A DNA stretch of 64,000 bases from NCBI GenBank assembly GCA_024760905.1, contig CM045734.1, positions 2,918,747 through 2,982,746 on the forward strand, given 5' to 3'. Source of the DNA: Plotosus lineatus. Taxonomy: Eukaryota; Chordata; Actinopteri; Siluriformes; Plotosidae. Shown piece after piece: positions 35,245-46,562 of this stretch (position 1 is the first letter of the stretch; each line of letters starts with the position of its first letter). The notes under the pieces were generated by a model. That model was not told the origin of the DNA. It saw only the letters and a program-made list of their open reading frames with translations, and did not search any database. The translations under genes and the position numbers were made by a program.

Positions 35245-36270
35245 TGCAATCAGTAATAGAAGCTTCTCTTCTCTCTTTATCTGACCTTAGATCAGTATCT
35301 GATCTTATACCCAAGTCCAATTTTGGTGTCTCTATGCTCCATCTTGGCTACATGTCAGATCTTAGCACTGTTCCCGATCTTAGCTCAATATCACAATAGC
35401 TACCATATTTATAAGCAATGTGTATAATCTTAAAGTGTCGTGGTATTGATCCTGATATCCAGAAGCTTATTTTAACAAATTGTATGGTTATAAAAAGCAC
35501 AAAACTGGTGAATTTTCCCTGTGGATCACTAGTGGGTGCTGAACTGTGGGTGGTAGCAGCTTAGTGGGGTTCTCCCCAAAAAGTAAAGTCAGCATGTTGG
35601 GTGGGGTTGACAGCTCTTGTAGAGACAGTGAAACTTACACTGTAGTAAGAAAATCCAAAATGGATAAAACAGTCACTGTTTTGTTGACTCCACTTTCACG
35701 TCATCAGTCTTTTTCGGAACAAAAATCTTTCCACAATTTCTGCACTTTTTCTTTGTGCAGCTCAGCACTGGACCATAATTATCTGGACAATAATTTTGCC
35801 TCAGTCAGTGACGCCGCCAATCCAACAAGATCACTATCAGACTGGAGCAGCCAATTCGAAAAGTAACATGTCCTGAGCATGCCCAGAGTTGTACCACTCC
35901 CACATACTTTGAAATCGGGCATGAACTGATGCTACCCGAATTAACCACTGATGTGATACATGATGGTTTTAAAGAGGTAATAACGTTATTCACTACAACT
36001 CCTCTTTAAGGCTGTAATTGATTTTAGCTCCATATCAGATCCTAGCTGTATCTGATCTTCACTCTTTCATAGATATTAACACTTTGGCTAATCTTAGCTG
36101 TCTGTTTAATGCACTACCTGTAAGAGAGGCTTGAGAGGAAACAGGAAAAGGTAGACATTCATGCCAAGAACTGCGAGTGTCACAGGAGGGATGTTGTCCG
36201 TACCGAGCTGGAACACCTGAGACACCAGCAAAAGCAGGCCAAGATTAAATCCTCGCTGTCTGTTACGCAT
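30289..36270 (-). CDS. rhbdd1: Rhomboid-related protease RHBDD1/RHBDL4 (complete CDS, 7 exons, 323 aa)
   Basis: ER intramembrane serine protease that cleaves ubiquitinated membrane substrates and works with VCP/p97 in ER-associated degradation (family knowledge). Exons on the - strand: 36270-36118, 35184-34905, 34803-34671, 33739-33651, 32715-32659, 31281-31129, 30395-30289; the 972 nt join in frame. Hydrophobic segments suit six membrane passes. The catalytic serine is Ser144 in GFSG, split across exons 2 and 3. The catalytic histidine is His195 in GHLSGIL, in exon 4. A ubiquitin-interacting motif lies near 272-288 (EQEQYEAAIRASLQ), and the Arg-rich tail RQRRLRRFDS matches the VCP-binding motif. 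Human RHBDD1 is 315 aa with the same Ser144 and His195. The ATG directly follows an acceptor (gtgctttcag), so a 5'UTR intron is expected upstream. Confidence 0.95.
30880..31022 (+). repeat. Fragment of dispersed tRNA-head repeat in rhbdd1 intron
   Basis: aggctcgagtcctggctcc, cacatgttctcctcctgc and ttccaaagacatgcacag are recognisable. Confidence 0.55.
31129..31281 (-). CDS. rhbdd1: rhbdd1 coding exon 6 (ubiquitin-interacting motif)
   Basis: This 153-bp exon (acceptor cattttgtgcag, donor CAAG|gtgaga) encodes a Tyr/Pro/Arg-rich cytosolic stretch, then YTAGMSEQEQYEAAIRASLQ, whose acidic patch and Ala-x-x-Ser core fit a UIM. Confidence 0.93.
31750..32410 (-). mobile_element. L2-like LINE 3' fragment, antisense, in rhbdd1 intron
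   Basis: On the - strand 32308-31991 gives LGSLRRLPVAARIRFKTLTL and RWWNQIPLAVWITESL, the conserved C-terminal part of L2/CR1-type reverse transcriptases. It ends with the sequence paired with the SINE tail at 7880-7905. Confidence 0.75.
32659..32715 (-). CDS. rhbdd1: rhbdd1 coding exon 5
   Basis: A small 57-bp exon (acceptor ttggtcccacag, donor TCAG|gtaaga) encoding the cytosolic linker GFVSGCGNYDRPHPHYHSS. It is phase 1 at both ends, so it could be skipped in frame. Confidence 0.9.
32931..33411 (+). mobile_element. MITE family M1, copy 1
   Basis: The termini are caggaatccctcactttccg and gtagccagggatccctgta, a terminal inverted repeat. Internal ttttgatgggagattttggc is shared with copies at 47153, 41480 (-) and 40235 (-). 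It lies in the rhbdd1 intron. Confidence 0.7.
33651..33739 (-). CDS. rhbdd1: rhbdd1 coding exon 4 (catalytic His195)
   Basis: This 89-bp exon (acceptor tctccttccag, donor GCAG|gtgggt) encodes TSFVGHLSGILGGLLYT, containing the active-site histidine, then GPLRTLMKACA. A near-identical copy of exon plus splice sites lies at 54107-54195. Confidence 0.95.
33799..33872. repeat. (AT)n(CA)n microsatellite
   Basis: About 48 bp of AT and a CA stretch, directly left of a Tc1 remnant in rhbdd1 intron 4. Confidence 0.95.
33874..34415 (-). mobile_element. Internally deleted Tc1-like element in rhbdd1 intron
   Basis: The left end tcgttctaaaaaaattagca and right end gctaattttttgagaaggac form inverted repeats. 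The - strand keeps the transposase C-terminus SPDLNPIENLWDIVKRKLRD and then jumps to the terminal repeat. It is the probable donor locus for the captured rhbdd1 exon at 53905-54595. Confidence 0.8.
34671..34803 (-). CDS. rhbdd1: rhbdd1 coding exon 3
   Basis: This 133-bp exon completes the GxSG glycine and continues VLFALKVVNN, then YACWVELVLIHILSP (a membrane segment). The acceptor is ccgtttcggtctcag-like (gtctcag) and the donor CCAGG|gtagga. Only 101 bp separate it from exon 2. Confidence 0.93.
34905..35184 (-). CDS. rhbdd1: rhbdd1 coding exon 2 (ends in catalytic Ser144)
   Basis: This 280-bp exon encodes residues 52-144, including DWHRLLFSP, HHVDDWHLYFNM and GISLERRLGT, and ends TTT TCA G|gtccg so that Ser144 is its last full codon. 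The acceptor gcatgtttccag is immediately preceded by a (TG)n tract (35198-35242 on the + strand). Confidence 0.94.
35198..35242. repeat. (CA/TG)n microsatellite next to rhbdd1 exon 2 acceptor
   Basis: On the gene strand about 45 bp of TG repeat precede gcgcgcatgtttccag, the acceptor of the exon carrying Ser144. Confidence 0.95.
36118..36270 (-). CDS. rhbdd1: rhbdd1 coding exon 1 (start codon, first TM segments)
   Basis: Fifty-one codons, MRNRQRGFNLGLLLLVSQ onward, closely follow the mammalian N-terminus including DNIPPVTLA. The donor is CAG|gtagtg. The preceding AG acceptor shows that the 5'UTR is spliced. Confidence 0.93.
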
Positions 36271-36338
36271 CTGAAAGCACACAGAGGTCAGAAGATGATC
36301 ACTGGCATTCTCAGCGAGTGTGTGTATATATTACATAC

Positions 36339-36560
36339 AGTGGGGCCAATAAGTATTGGGCAAGGTAAAAATGTGCAAGTTCGACAATTTAAAAAGATAA
36401 GAGAGGTTTGTAATTTTCATCATTGGTACAGATGAAGCTTGAGAGACAGAATGTAAAAAAAAAACCAAACAAACAAAAAAAAACCTCAGGAAATCACATT
36501 GTATGATTTTTAAACAAATTAATTTGTGAAAATGGGAGGCCAATAAGTATTAGGCAGCCA
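36339..36560. mobile_element. Tc1-like element left-end fragment (second family)
   Basis: acagtggggccaataagtat, gcaagttcgacaatttaaa and aatcacattgtatgattttt with gccaataagtattaggc follow the end of a common fish Tc1 family. It lies just upstream of rhbdd1 coding exon 1. Confidence 0.6.
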
Positions 36561-36584
36561 GAAAAAGTTACTTTTAATACTAAT

Positions 36585-38505
36585 ACAGCTAATGTGATCA
36601 GGGAGACAGGTAGGAGAATACTTGGTGTGTCATCTGGAAGGAAAGTAGATAAGGAGACTTGGTGGTGGAATGAGGAAGTGCAGGAGTGTGTACAAAGGAA
36701 GAGGTTAGCTAAGAAGAAGTGGGACATTGAGAGGACTGAAGAGAGTAAACAGGAGTACAGGGAGATACAGCGTAAGACGAAGGTAGCGATGTCAAAGGCT
36801 AAACAGAGATGATGACTTGTATGCTCGGTTGGAAAGTATACAGGGAGAAAATGATTTATACAGCTTGGCACAGCAGACAAATAGAGATGGGAAGGATGTT
36901 CAGCAAGTTAGAGTGATAAAGGACAGAGAGGGAAATGTATTGACTGATGACAGAAGTGTGCTGGGAAGATGGAAAGAGTACTTTGAAGAGCTGATGAATA
37001 AGGAAAATGAGAGGGTGGGGGAGTAGAAAAGGTGATCGTTGAGGACCAGGAAGGGGTTTAGTAAGATTAGTAAGGGTGAAGTGAGGAGGGCATTGAAGAG
37101 GATGAAGAATGGAAAGGCAGTTGGTCCTGATGACATACCGGTGGAGGTATGGAAGTGTCTCGGAGAGGTAGCAGTAGATTTCCTGACAAGAACATTCAAC
37201 AAGGTCTTAGAGAGTAGAGAAGAATGGAGAAGTGTGCTGGTGCCCATTTTTAAGAACAAAGGCGACGTGCAGAGTTGTGGCAACTCCAGAGGGATAAAGT
37301 TGATGAGCCATACAATGAAGTTATGGGAAAGAATAGTGGAAGCTAGCCTAAGGGCAGAGATCAGCATCTCTGAACAACAGTTTGGCTTCATGGCAAGAAA
37401 GAGCACCACTGATGCAGCGTTTGTCTTGAGGATGTTAATACAGAGAAGGTCAGAGGGAGCTGCATTGTGCCTTTGTGGATCTGGAGAAAGCATATGACAG
37501 GGTGCCGAGAGAGGAACTGTGGTATTGCATGAGGAAATCTGGAGTGGCAGAGAAGTATGTTAGAGTGGTGCAGGACATGTATGAGAGATGTAAGACAGTG
37601 GTGAGGTGTGCTGTCGGTGTGACAGAAGAGTTCAGGGTGGAGGTGGGTCTGCATCAAGGGTCAGCTTTGAGCCCCTTCTTGTTTGCTATGGTGATGGACA
37701 GGTTGACAGATGAGGTCAGACAAGATTCCCCATGGACTATGATGCTTGCAGATGACATTGTGATCTGCAGTGAGAGCAGAGACCAAGTGCAGGAAAACCT
37801 AGAGAGGTGGAGGTATGCCCTAGAAAAGAGGGGGATGAAGGTTAGCCTCAGTAAGACAGAATACATGCGTATGAATGACAAGGACCCAACAGGAACGGTG
37901 AGGTTACAGGGAGCAGAGAAAAAGAAGGTGGAGGATTTTAAGTACTTAGGCTCAACAATCCAGAGCAATGGAGAGTGTGGAAAAGAGGTGAAGAAGCATG
38001 TGCAGGCAGGTTGGAATGGTTGGCGAAAAGTGTCGTGTGATAGGAAGGTATCGGCAAAAATGAAAGGAAAAGTGTACAAGACGGTGATGAGGCCAGCGAT
38101 GTTGTATGGTTTAGAAACAGTGGCCATGGGGAAAAAACAGGAGGCAGAGCTGGAGGTAGCAGAGATGAAAATGTTGAGGTTCTCTTTGGGAGTAACGAGG
38201 ATGGATAGGATCAAGAATGAGCACATCAAAGGGACAGCACATGTAAGACGTTTTGGAGACAAAGTCAGAGAGGCTATATTGAGATGGTTTGAACATGTAC
38301 AGAGGAGGGATAGTGAGTATATTGGTAGTCGGATGCTGAGGTTGGAACTACCAGGCAGAAGGCCTAGAGGAAGACCAAAGAGACGATTCATGGATGTGGT
38401 GAAGGAGGACATGAAGGTAGTTGGTGTAAGAGAAGAAGATACAGAGGATAGGGTGAGATGTAGGCAGAAGAATCGCTGTGGCGACCCCTGAAGGGAAAAG
38501 CCTAC
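36585..38505 (+). mobile_element. LINE-A copy 5 (5'-truncated)
   Basis: Frames 36594-36812, 37039-37497 and 37475-38491 (338 codons) cover the linker, RT and C-terminus, with SISEQQFGFMARKSTTDA, AYDRVPREELWYCM and LADDIVI (FADD changed to LADD). The end is ggcgacccctgaagggaaaa. Three frameshifts disable it. Confidence 0.85.
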
Positions 38506-38574
38506 ATCAATAATATACAAAATAACATCAAATATATCAAATAATATCAACATTCAGTATAAATAAATGACTTT

Positions 38575-40230
38575 TGGAAAAAAAAGTCAAATTTTGAGTT
38601 TAGACGTACCAACGTAGTATGCTGACGTAATGACGCAATAATGCTGCATTCATCGTTTACAAACTACAGAGAGAGTGTGTGTGTGTACATATGTTATATA
38701 GCGTGTTACCCTTGTGTTAAGACGTCGTCTCTGTAATCTTTGTGTTTACACTGTTTTGTGGACTTTTGTAACCCTAAGCAAATATGGTTGGTCAGAAGTG
38801 TAAGCTTACTAGCATGGGCGCAAGTCTCATACACAGAGATGAATTAACTCAGCTCAGATCAGCACAATCTAATGCATACTCAGTTAAGCAAAAAGTATAA
38901 ACGAGTTCAACGGCACCCTTGCGCACTTGAAAGACTGGAAGTCCATATAACCCACAGCAAGTACACGACTTTTGGTATTGAGCGCTTCACATATTGTAAG
39001 CGTGATTGGCTGTTTTAAGCTTCATGTAAAGTGATTCAGTATAAATAAGTGACTTATTTGAAATTAATGTTGATATCTTTGATATTATTTTACAATGTTA
39101 TGTTTATAACAATTGACTTAGGGGTGTTTTATGACATACGGTAATGGTATTTAGGATGTACATTACAGTATGAGCGTCATACGTCACTATGTTCACTTTC
39201 AACTTTCGTTGGGCCGTCCGGAACCAATTAAAAACGTAAGTCGGGGAGCGTCTGTATACATACAGTATATATATTTACATATATACTTTTACTATTACTA
39301 AATTGGGAAGAAGGAGGGGCATGCTCGTCTGTCGTTTGTAAACAATGGACGCAGCGGCATTATGTCAGCAAACTCAAAATTGACTTAAAAAAAAAAAAAA
39401 AAAGTAAAATCGAAAAAAAAAACGTAAAACGGATGAACAGAAGCCCCGACTGACATTCATTTGTTTTACATATTTTTCAATTTTACGTTTTTTTAAAAAA
39501 AAAAGAGAGAAAAAAAAAGGCAAATTTTGAGTTTAGCGTGCTCTGTGTAGTACGAGATGTACCTACGTAGTACGCTTACGTAATGACGCTGCATCCATTG
39601 TTTACAAGCAACAGGCTGAACGTGCCCCTCCTTCTTCCCAGTTCACTGCATTTTACCCTTGTGTTAAGACGTCGTCTGTGATCTTTGTGTTTACACTGTT
39701 TTGCAAACTTTTGAAACCCTAAGCAAATATGGTTGGCCAGAGGCGTAAGCCTACTAGTGATGGTGGTAATCAGAAAAAGTGGCAAGCCATCTCTTAGACA
39801 CGAAGATGGCTATTATCAAGAAAATTGATGCTGGTGAAAAACATGGGAACGTTGCACATTTCTTCCAAATGGCTCCGTTGACCATCGGAACCATTTACAA
39901 GCAGAAAGATCGCATCACAGAGCATGTTAAAAGGTTCTAATTGATACTGTACTTGATATTTGATGAGTGAATTTGATTAAAATTTATCTAGTTGAGATTA
40001 TTTTGCTTGAATTTAATTTATTTGAAATTAATATTGATATTTTACAATGTTATGTTAATAATAATTGGTTTCGAGGTGTTTTATGAAATACGGTTATGGT
40101 GGTATTTATGGCTGTATAATACAGTACGAATGTCATACGTCACTGGAACATACAGTAATAAGTTACTTTTTTTTCACCTTACTTTCGGCTGTCCGGAACC
40201 GAACGAAAACGTAAGTTGGGGAGTGTCTTT
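38575..40230 (+). mobile_element. Two tandem pogo/Tigger-like element remnants
   Basis: The first copy (about 38575-39255) and the second (about 39275-40230) share acgtaccaacgtagtatgc-like starts, aagcaaatatggttggtcag, and ends with gtccggaaccaattaaaaac. The second carries a frame (39808-39930) IIKKIDAGEKHGNVAHFF resembling the CENP-B/pogo helix-turn-helix. No catalytic domain is left. Confidence 0.6.
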
Positions 40231-40234
40231 CGGG

Positions 40235-40465
40235 GGAAAAGTTAAGGAAAATGTCACAAAAACAATGCCAATTATGCAAAAATAAAAAATAAAATAAACC
40301 CTAGACCAACACAAAACAAAAAACAACCCAAAATCTCCCATCAAAACTACTTAAATTGTTGCATCTGTGTGCGCACGTGCATCTGTGCGTGTCGTCTTGT
40401 TCTCATGCAATACCATCTGTATGTGTACAGAGATCCCTCGCTACTTCATGCTTCAATGCATCATG
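40235..40465 (-). mobile_element. MITE M1, partial antisense copy
   Basis: ccaaaatctcccatcaaaac and acagagatccctcgctactt match the reverse of 32931-33411. Confidence 0.55.
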
Positions 40466-41229
40466 GTCTTTTAAAAAATACATATACGGTCGGCCCTCGA
40501 TATTTGAGGAGGTTCAGTTCAGGCCCCTCCCGCAAATGAAGATAATCCGGGAGTTCTGTACCCGGAAGTAAAACCCCCATGTATCATATCACATGTGCAA
40601 ATGAGCAACCGGAAGTAAAATACTGTGAATCTATTACATGCGCTAAAATATGCTTCTTAAACACATTATATAGACAGTCTTACTCATATTACAGTATTAA
40701 TGTAGTAAAGTGTAGTAATGATTAAGAAAAACTTTACAATTTTTACTGCTACATTTATTGATGATAAAATATAAACATTATACAGCATATACTGTTGTAA
40801 AGCACTAGTATTAAAGTCTTTTTCAATTATTATTCCATTCCAGTACAGTATCTAAGTTAATGTTTAGAATGTTTGTGTGTGAGATGTTAAGCTCTGTAGC
40901 ATGTTTAAAAAATGATACCAAAAAGATAAACTTTATTACATGTCATGTCCTTTTACATTGAACGTGATGTCTCCAAGATGGCACTGCCTAGAGGGCAACG
41001 TCACCGAGTTCTCAGAGACAAATTGTTTCTTCCCTCGTTTTAATTGTTCATGTTTTGCAATATGCTCGTCTATGACCGGTCGACCCTACTACAGCTATGA
41101 GATTGGAGTCATCGGGCGTGTGCAACTGAGCACGCTCAACTCCTATCCTAAGCTAACGTGCTATGGTAGCTCAATGCTAGCGCACCCCGGCTAACAATAA
41201 GCCCAGGCGGGGAGGGGCCGAATGACAAC

Positions 41230-41480
41230 TTTGGCGCTTGGGATCGCAGGGGATGAAGGCCGTGTAGCCGGCTGGTGCACTCCCCTAGAGCAATGTTTCA
41301 CAAAAAAACAGCATGGAGCAGTCCTGTAGATCCCTCTGCGCTGCAATCCGAGCATGAAGCTCGTCCATCTTGTTTCGCAGGGGCTGAACATTTTCAAGCA
41401 GTATGACCGAAAGTGCTACCCTTCCACTTCGAACCAAGCGCCGAAGACTCTGAGAACTCTGCCTGGGCTTATTGTTAGCA
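41230..41480 (-). mobile_element. LINE 5' fragment, second copy
   Basis: The - strand encodes LLENVQPLRNKMDELHARIA, then RDLQDCSMLFFCETLL, an endonuclease start, with the same boundaries as 9038-9190 on one side. Confidence 0.6.
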
Positions 41481-41867
41481 CAAAAATAAGGCCAATTATG
41501 CAAAAAAAACAAACAAACAAAAAAAAAAAAAAAAAAAAACAAGCCGAAACCGCCCATCAAATCTAGTTACATTTTTTTGTGAGCTGCGCATTTGAATGCG
41601 TGCACGCGCATATGCATTCGTGTGCACGTGTGTGTCTGAATGTGTTGTGTATTTATATTTTATTTACATCTTACGCATTAATTTTTTAATTTTAATTGTT
41701 ATTCTAAGCATTTATAGCATTGAATATGTATTTATTGATATTATATCAACATATACACGTACGTAAGCGATAGATGGGGGGGTGATGATACTACTTCATG
41801 AAATTTGATAGTCGCGAGGGGGTCTCGATCCCAATTAAGTGCAGAAAGTGAGGGATCCCTGTGCATG
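41480..41867 (-). mobile_element. MITE M1, antisense copy
   Basis: Ends in agaaagtgagggatccctgt. Inside, gaatatgtatttattgatat matches the reversed interior of copy 1. Confidence 0.65.
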
Positions 41868-41879
41868 TGTGTGTGTGTG

Positions 41880-41881
<2 letters not shown>

Positions 41882-41946
<65 letters not shown>
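41882..41946. repeat. (TA)n microsatellite
   Basis: About 65 bp of TA between a MITE and the repeat at 41946. Confidence 0.97.
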
Positions 41947-41948
<2 letters not shown>

Positions 41949-42215
41949 ATCCCGTATTCAACGTGATAAGCACCCAGGGCGCCTAAAACTTGGAGCGGGT
42001 GGGTGCTTATTAAAATGGTTACCAGCGAAGTGGAACGGTAAGTGTTTATTACCATAGAGGTGTAAAACATGAATAATAACAGAATAATAAAAGCGTTTTA
42101 CCGGTATTTATGTTATTCATTTTTCTGTATCAACCACATTACTTACATGAAAGCTGAAAATAAAAAGAAAACAGCATAACTTAAAAAAAAACAAAAAACA
42201 AAACAAACTCTGCAC
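41946..42215. mobile_element. DNA-transposon-like repeat, second copy (left part of 24178-25015)
   Basis: caacgtgataagcacccagg, ttattaaaatggttaccagc and ttacttacatgaaagctgaa follow 24178-24430 closely. Confidence 0.55.
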
Positions 42216-42759
42216 TCTCCGACACTCTTCATTTCTAGAACATTCCTGATAAACCCCTCCTTCAAGATGACTCCTACTCCATTTCTCTTCCCATCCACAC
42301 CATGAAGAAACAGCTTAAACCCTGCTCCTAAGCTTCTCGCCTTGCTACCTTTCCACCTGGTCTCCTGAACAAACAGTATGACCACCTTCCTCCTCTGCAT
42401 TATGTCAGCTAGCTCTCTACCTTTTTCTGTCATAGTTACAACATTCAAAGTCCCTACTCTCAGTCCTAGACTCATATCTTTCCTCTTCTCTCTCTGCCTG
42501 CCTACGGACACGCCTCAAGTTTCTCCTTCAACAGTAGTCCAATTTCCACCAGCACTCTGTTGGTTAATGGCACTGATGGCGGTCGTTGTTAACCCGGGCC
42601 TCGACCGATCCGGTATGTTATTCTTATTTTTGATTCTCATTTTTATATGTGGCATTGGTTTTATGTCGGATGCCTTTCCTGACACAACCCTCTGCATTTA
42701 TCCAGGCTTTGGACTGGCGTGAGTAAGAGACACTGCATTGTGCCCCCCCCCACAGCTGC

Positions 42760-42765
<6 letters not shown>
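42216..42765 (-). mobile_element. LINE-A 5' end fragment, antisense
   Basis: The - strand from 42765 carries the same G-rich 5' start as 1291 and then the endonuclease start MSLGLRVGTLNVVTM and VQETRWKGSKARSLGAGF. It is cut at 42216 before the rest of the endonuclease. Its 5' end abuts a (CA)(TA) microsatellite (42768-42812). Confidence 0.75.
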
Positions 42766-42812
<47 letters not shown>

Positions 42813-42815
<3 letters not shown>

Positions 42816-43231
42816 TCCCCGAAAATAAGACAGGGCTTAAATTAATTTTCATACCGAAATATGATACTAGGGCTTATTTTTAGGTGATGTATTTTACATT
42901 TTTCTCTATTACATGGCTTTGTGATTTTTTTTTATTATTTTACTGTCTTTGCAGAGGTTATTTGTTGGTTTGCTTGTTTGACTTTAAGCAAAACTATAAG
43001 AGGTGTAGTAGGTCTATTATAATACAATGATTGGAATCAGGACTGTATTGTTTTGGCGTTTTTTCCCCCCAGAAATTCAATGACATAAAATGTCACAACA
43101 CCACACACACATGCATGCTTGGAGTTCTGCTGGTTATTCCCCTCAATCTCATTCACTTCAATCACATTCTTTCTGCGCCTGGCACATACCAAGCATCACC
43201 CACCCACACATATACACATACATACATACAC

Positions 43232-43277
<46 letters not shown>

Positions 43278-43420
43278 CCAGGGCAAAAGGGCAGCGGAAA
43301 CAAGACAGAACAGAGATGAACACACACCCAATTTACTGTGAGGGTTTGAGAATGTTCAGAATGTCCTGACTGAGCAAAGCTCAAACCACAGAATGCCCCG
43401 AGAGTAAATGAGGGTCACTC

Positions 43421-43474
<54 letters not shown>

Positions 43475-44127
43475 CAGATTTGATGCAAGAGATCCTGTAG
43501 TTCCTCCATAACATCCGAGTTATAATTTAATTTATCAGGATTTAAAATAAACATCAGCTTCCTTCCAGAAGTAAACAACTGCAGTGTTAAATTGAACCAC
43601 AGATTATAACCACAAGACCAGACAAGACCCTAACAAGATGTGCCTTTGGTGGCTGCCATGTTACCACAGGATAAAATCCTACATCACAATAGGACGATGT
43701 TTAGTGTTGTGTCTCAGTTTGCTCCAACAAGTGAAATCATGTCTCTGAGCACAAAGAATAACATTTCACTTGGAAGTATAGTATCTACAGAATAATTACA
43801 TTCTTTATTATTTATTCATTTTCCAGGAAAAAAAAAATCAGAAATCCAAATAGTTCGTTAATTTAATTTGTGTCATGGGATTTTACCTGCACGTACAAAA
43901 ATATGACTCAAAATCAAGAGCAAGACTGCAGGTCATTTATGTTATATTACTAGTCAAGTTTACCGAGTACCAAGTCAGAGGGCGACCACTTTCAACACGC
44001 TCTGAAGGGACTCCACTATAGTCTTCATCTTAAAATTATTATTACTACATATAATTTTATTAGAACTTGGCAAGTAGATTTTGTATGTATGTCTTATGCC
44101 ATGCGTAAGAACTGGAATTTGAGCCTG
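42813..44127. other. Intergenic sequence with CA microsatellites
   Basis: (CA)n tracts at 43199-43276 and 43424-43471. No gene recognised. Confidence 0.6.
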
Positions 44128-44376
44128 TCTGTCTTCCTTTCGGCTTTTTCCCTTTTTACTCGGGAGTCGCCACAGTGAATCATCTGATTCGCACGTTTGA
44201 TTTGGCAGAGGTTTTTACGTCGGATGCCCTTCCTGTCACAACCCTTTTTAGCAAGGGACAGAAACACGCTGACGGCTTTGCAGCCTACTCTTTACGAAAG
44301 TCAGCACTGGTTCTTTTACATGCCTCTCACCATAGACAGTGACAGACATGGCCCGCCTTTGATAACCCAGTTAGGG
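44128..44376 (-). mobile_element. SINE (LINE-A tail), 5'-truncated
   Basis: From its tail: ctttcggctttttccc, gagtcgccacagtgaatcat, then the body through cctttgataacccagtta. The tRNA head is missing. Confidence 0.8.
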
Positions 44377-45040
44377 TAATTGCAGTAATATGAGACATTG
44401 AAACTAAAATAGACTGAAGCCTGAAAATATTGAAGGAACTGAAACAAATGGATGGACTCATTATAGGGATCACTGATCTTAAAATGCTTACATTACGGCT
44501 TTCTAACTGTTGACTATCAACATTTATGATCAGAATTCCAAAGCACACAAAAGGGTCCATATTACCCAAACTACAGGGCAATATGGGTCATTCACATTTT
44601 CTTGTGATCAGCCACTTACTTGATCTAAAGAACACCAACACATGTTTACAATTAATGTGACAGGACAATATTCAAGAGACAATTAAATACATATGAGATA
44701 AATCAGTGATCATTACAGGCTGTGCCATTTGCGCCAATGGCGCATTAATTGTGCCTGTGTCCCCATTGAACTCCATGTCCGTGCGTCAGCCGGCCGCATA
44801 GAAAATGTCCGGGAAAATCTAGTTTATTATATTGTTTAATTTTAAAAGTTAATATCATTCAAAGAAATGCGAACTAAATCATGTCGGTGAGGACATTTGC
44901 ACTTAGCGATGGTAATATTAAAGAGAGCACGTGATGGGCCAGTGGCTCCCGAGCTGACAAATCACAATTGCTATTCCTTCACAAACATGATGCAACGCAC
45001 TTCATTCATTTTGGGCACACGAGTGTAGAATCCACTTTTA

Positions 45041-45389
45041 GTTGGGGCGGTGGTGGTCTAGTGGTATAGGGCGCTGGATCGCTGATCCAAAGGTTGGGGG
45101 TTCGAGTCCCGCTCTCCACAGGGTTGTCACCGTCCCACCCAGTGCAGCTAACTGGGTTATCAAAGGCGGGCCATGTCTGTCACTGTCTATGGTGAGAGGC
45201 ATGTAAAAGAACCATTGCTGACATTCGTGAAGAGTAGCTGCAAAGTCGTCAGTGTGTTTCTGTCCCTTGCTAAAAGGGTTGTGACAGGACGGGCATCCGA
45301 CGTAAAAAACCTCTGCCAAATCAAACATGCGAATCAGATGATTCGCTGTGGCGACTCCCGAGTAAAAGGGAAAAAGCCGAAAGGAAGAC
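45041..45389 (+). mobile_element. Full-length tRNA-derived SINE with LINE-A tail
   Basis: The head ggcggtggtggtctagtggt (A box) and ggttgggggttcgagtccc (B box) lead to a body and a tail gattcgctgtggcgactccc with aaaagccgaaaggaagac. It is flanked by a 19-bp target duplication at 45022-45040 and 45390-45408. Confidence 0.9.
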
Positions 45390-46215
45390 AGTGTAGAATC
45401 CACTTTTACAGCGCTCGCTTTGCTCCAAATTAACACACACGTATATAATGCGCATGCCCCGGTGCTTACCCACACTACCCTTGCTCACGATCCGTGAAAA
45501 CGAACACAGCCCCTAGTGTTTACTATAGAAACATAAAACGGCGTCCAAAGCGAAAAAAACATTGCTCAAAACAGAGAAATGTATTAACAATGTGGGGAAC
45601 GAGTAACCAAGTGTCACATGTATGTAACTGCGGTGATATCACTGATAATACGAGTTGCATTGTTCCCGCTAGTGACAGTGGGGTGGCCGTGTGTAGTGCT
45701 AGCACTGCTACTGCCAGTCATATTGAGGCCGCAATCGCTAACGTTAGTGCTGAAGCTTTGGAAGGGGAAGACAGACAGGGATATTTTTTGCAGCAAATAA
45801 GGTGAAAATACCATCAACAGCCTGAAAGCATAGCAGAAACTTTGAATTATAATATTGGAAGTCTGTTACTGTCGGTTAAAAACAGTTTGTGTTGTATTTT
45901 GTCAACTTCCAAGTATTTTTAAATTTTTGGATTTGTTTAATTCTGCTATGTGCCTGATGTAAATTAAAATACAGACAGTGTTAAAAACAGTTTGTTCCAC
46001 TTTTTAACTTGAAGTGTTGTTACCTTTAATCTGCTAAAATAAAAAAATGAAAACTTCAACGCAATAAACTTGCTTTACCACTAAATTTATAGAGTAGCAT
46101 GTCATGCATCATGTGAAATATTACTATACATTACATTGGAGTATTTACTCATTTAGGTCCAGTTTTTACCAGTGAGCTGTCAGAAAATAGCTGAATTAGT
46201 TTCTTGGAATAATGT

Positions 46216-46562
46216 CTGTCTTCCTTTCGGCTTTTTTCCCTTTGACTCGGGAGTCGCCACAGTGAATCATCTGATTCGCACGTTTGATTTGGCAGAGGTT
46301 TTTACGTCGGATGCCCTTCCTGTCACAACCCTTTTAGCAAGGGACAGAAACAAGCTGACGACTTTGCAGCTCCTCTTTACGAAAGTCAGCAATGGTTCTT
46401 TTACATGCCTCTCACCATCGACAGTGAGAGACATGGCCCGCCTTTGATAACCCAGTTAGGTGCAATGGGGGAAAAGTGACAATCTTGTGGAGAGTGGGAC
46501 CTGAACCCCAACCTTTTGGATCAGCGATCCAGCGCCCTATACCACTAGACCGCCACTGCCCC
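46216..46562 (-). mobile_element. Full-length tRNA-derived SINE with LINE-A tail, antisense
   Basis: The reverse complement has the same A and B boxes and tail as 45041-45389. The flanking 19-bp target duplication is tagtttcttggaataatgt at 46197-46215 and 46563-46581. Confidence 0.92.

Noticed and set aside
45050..45120. Possible tRNA gene (A and B boxes)
   Set aside because: The tRNA-like part is the head of a 349-bp SINE with a target duplication; no intact cloverleaf is needed to explain it.
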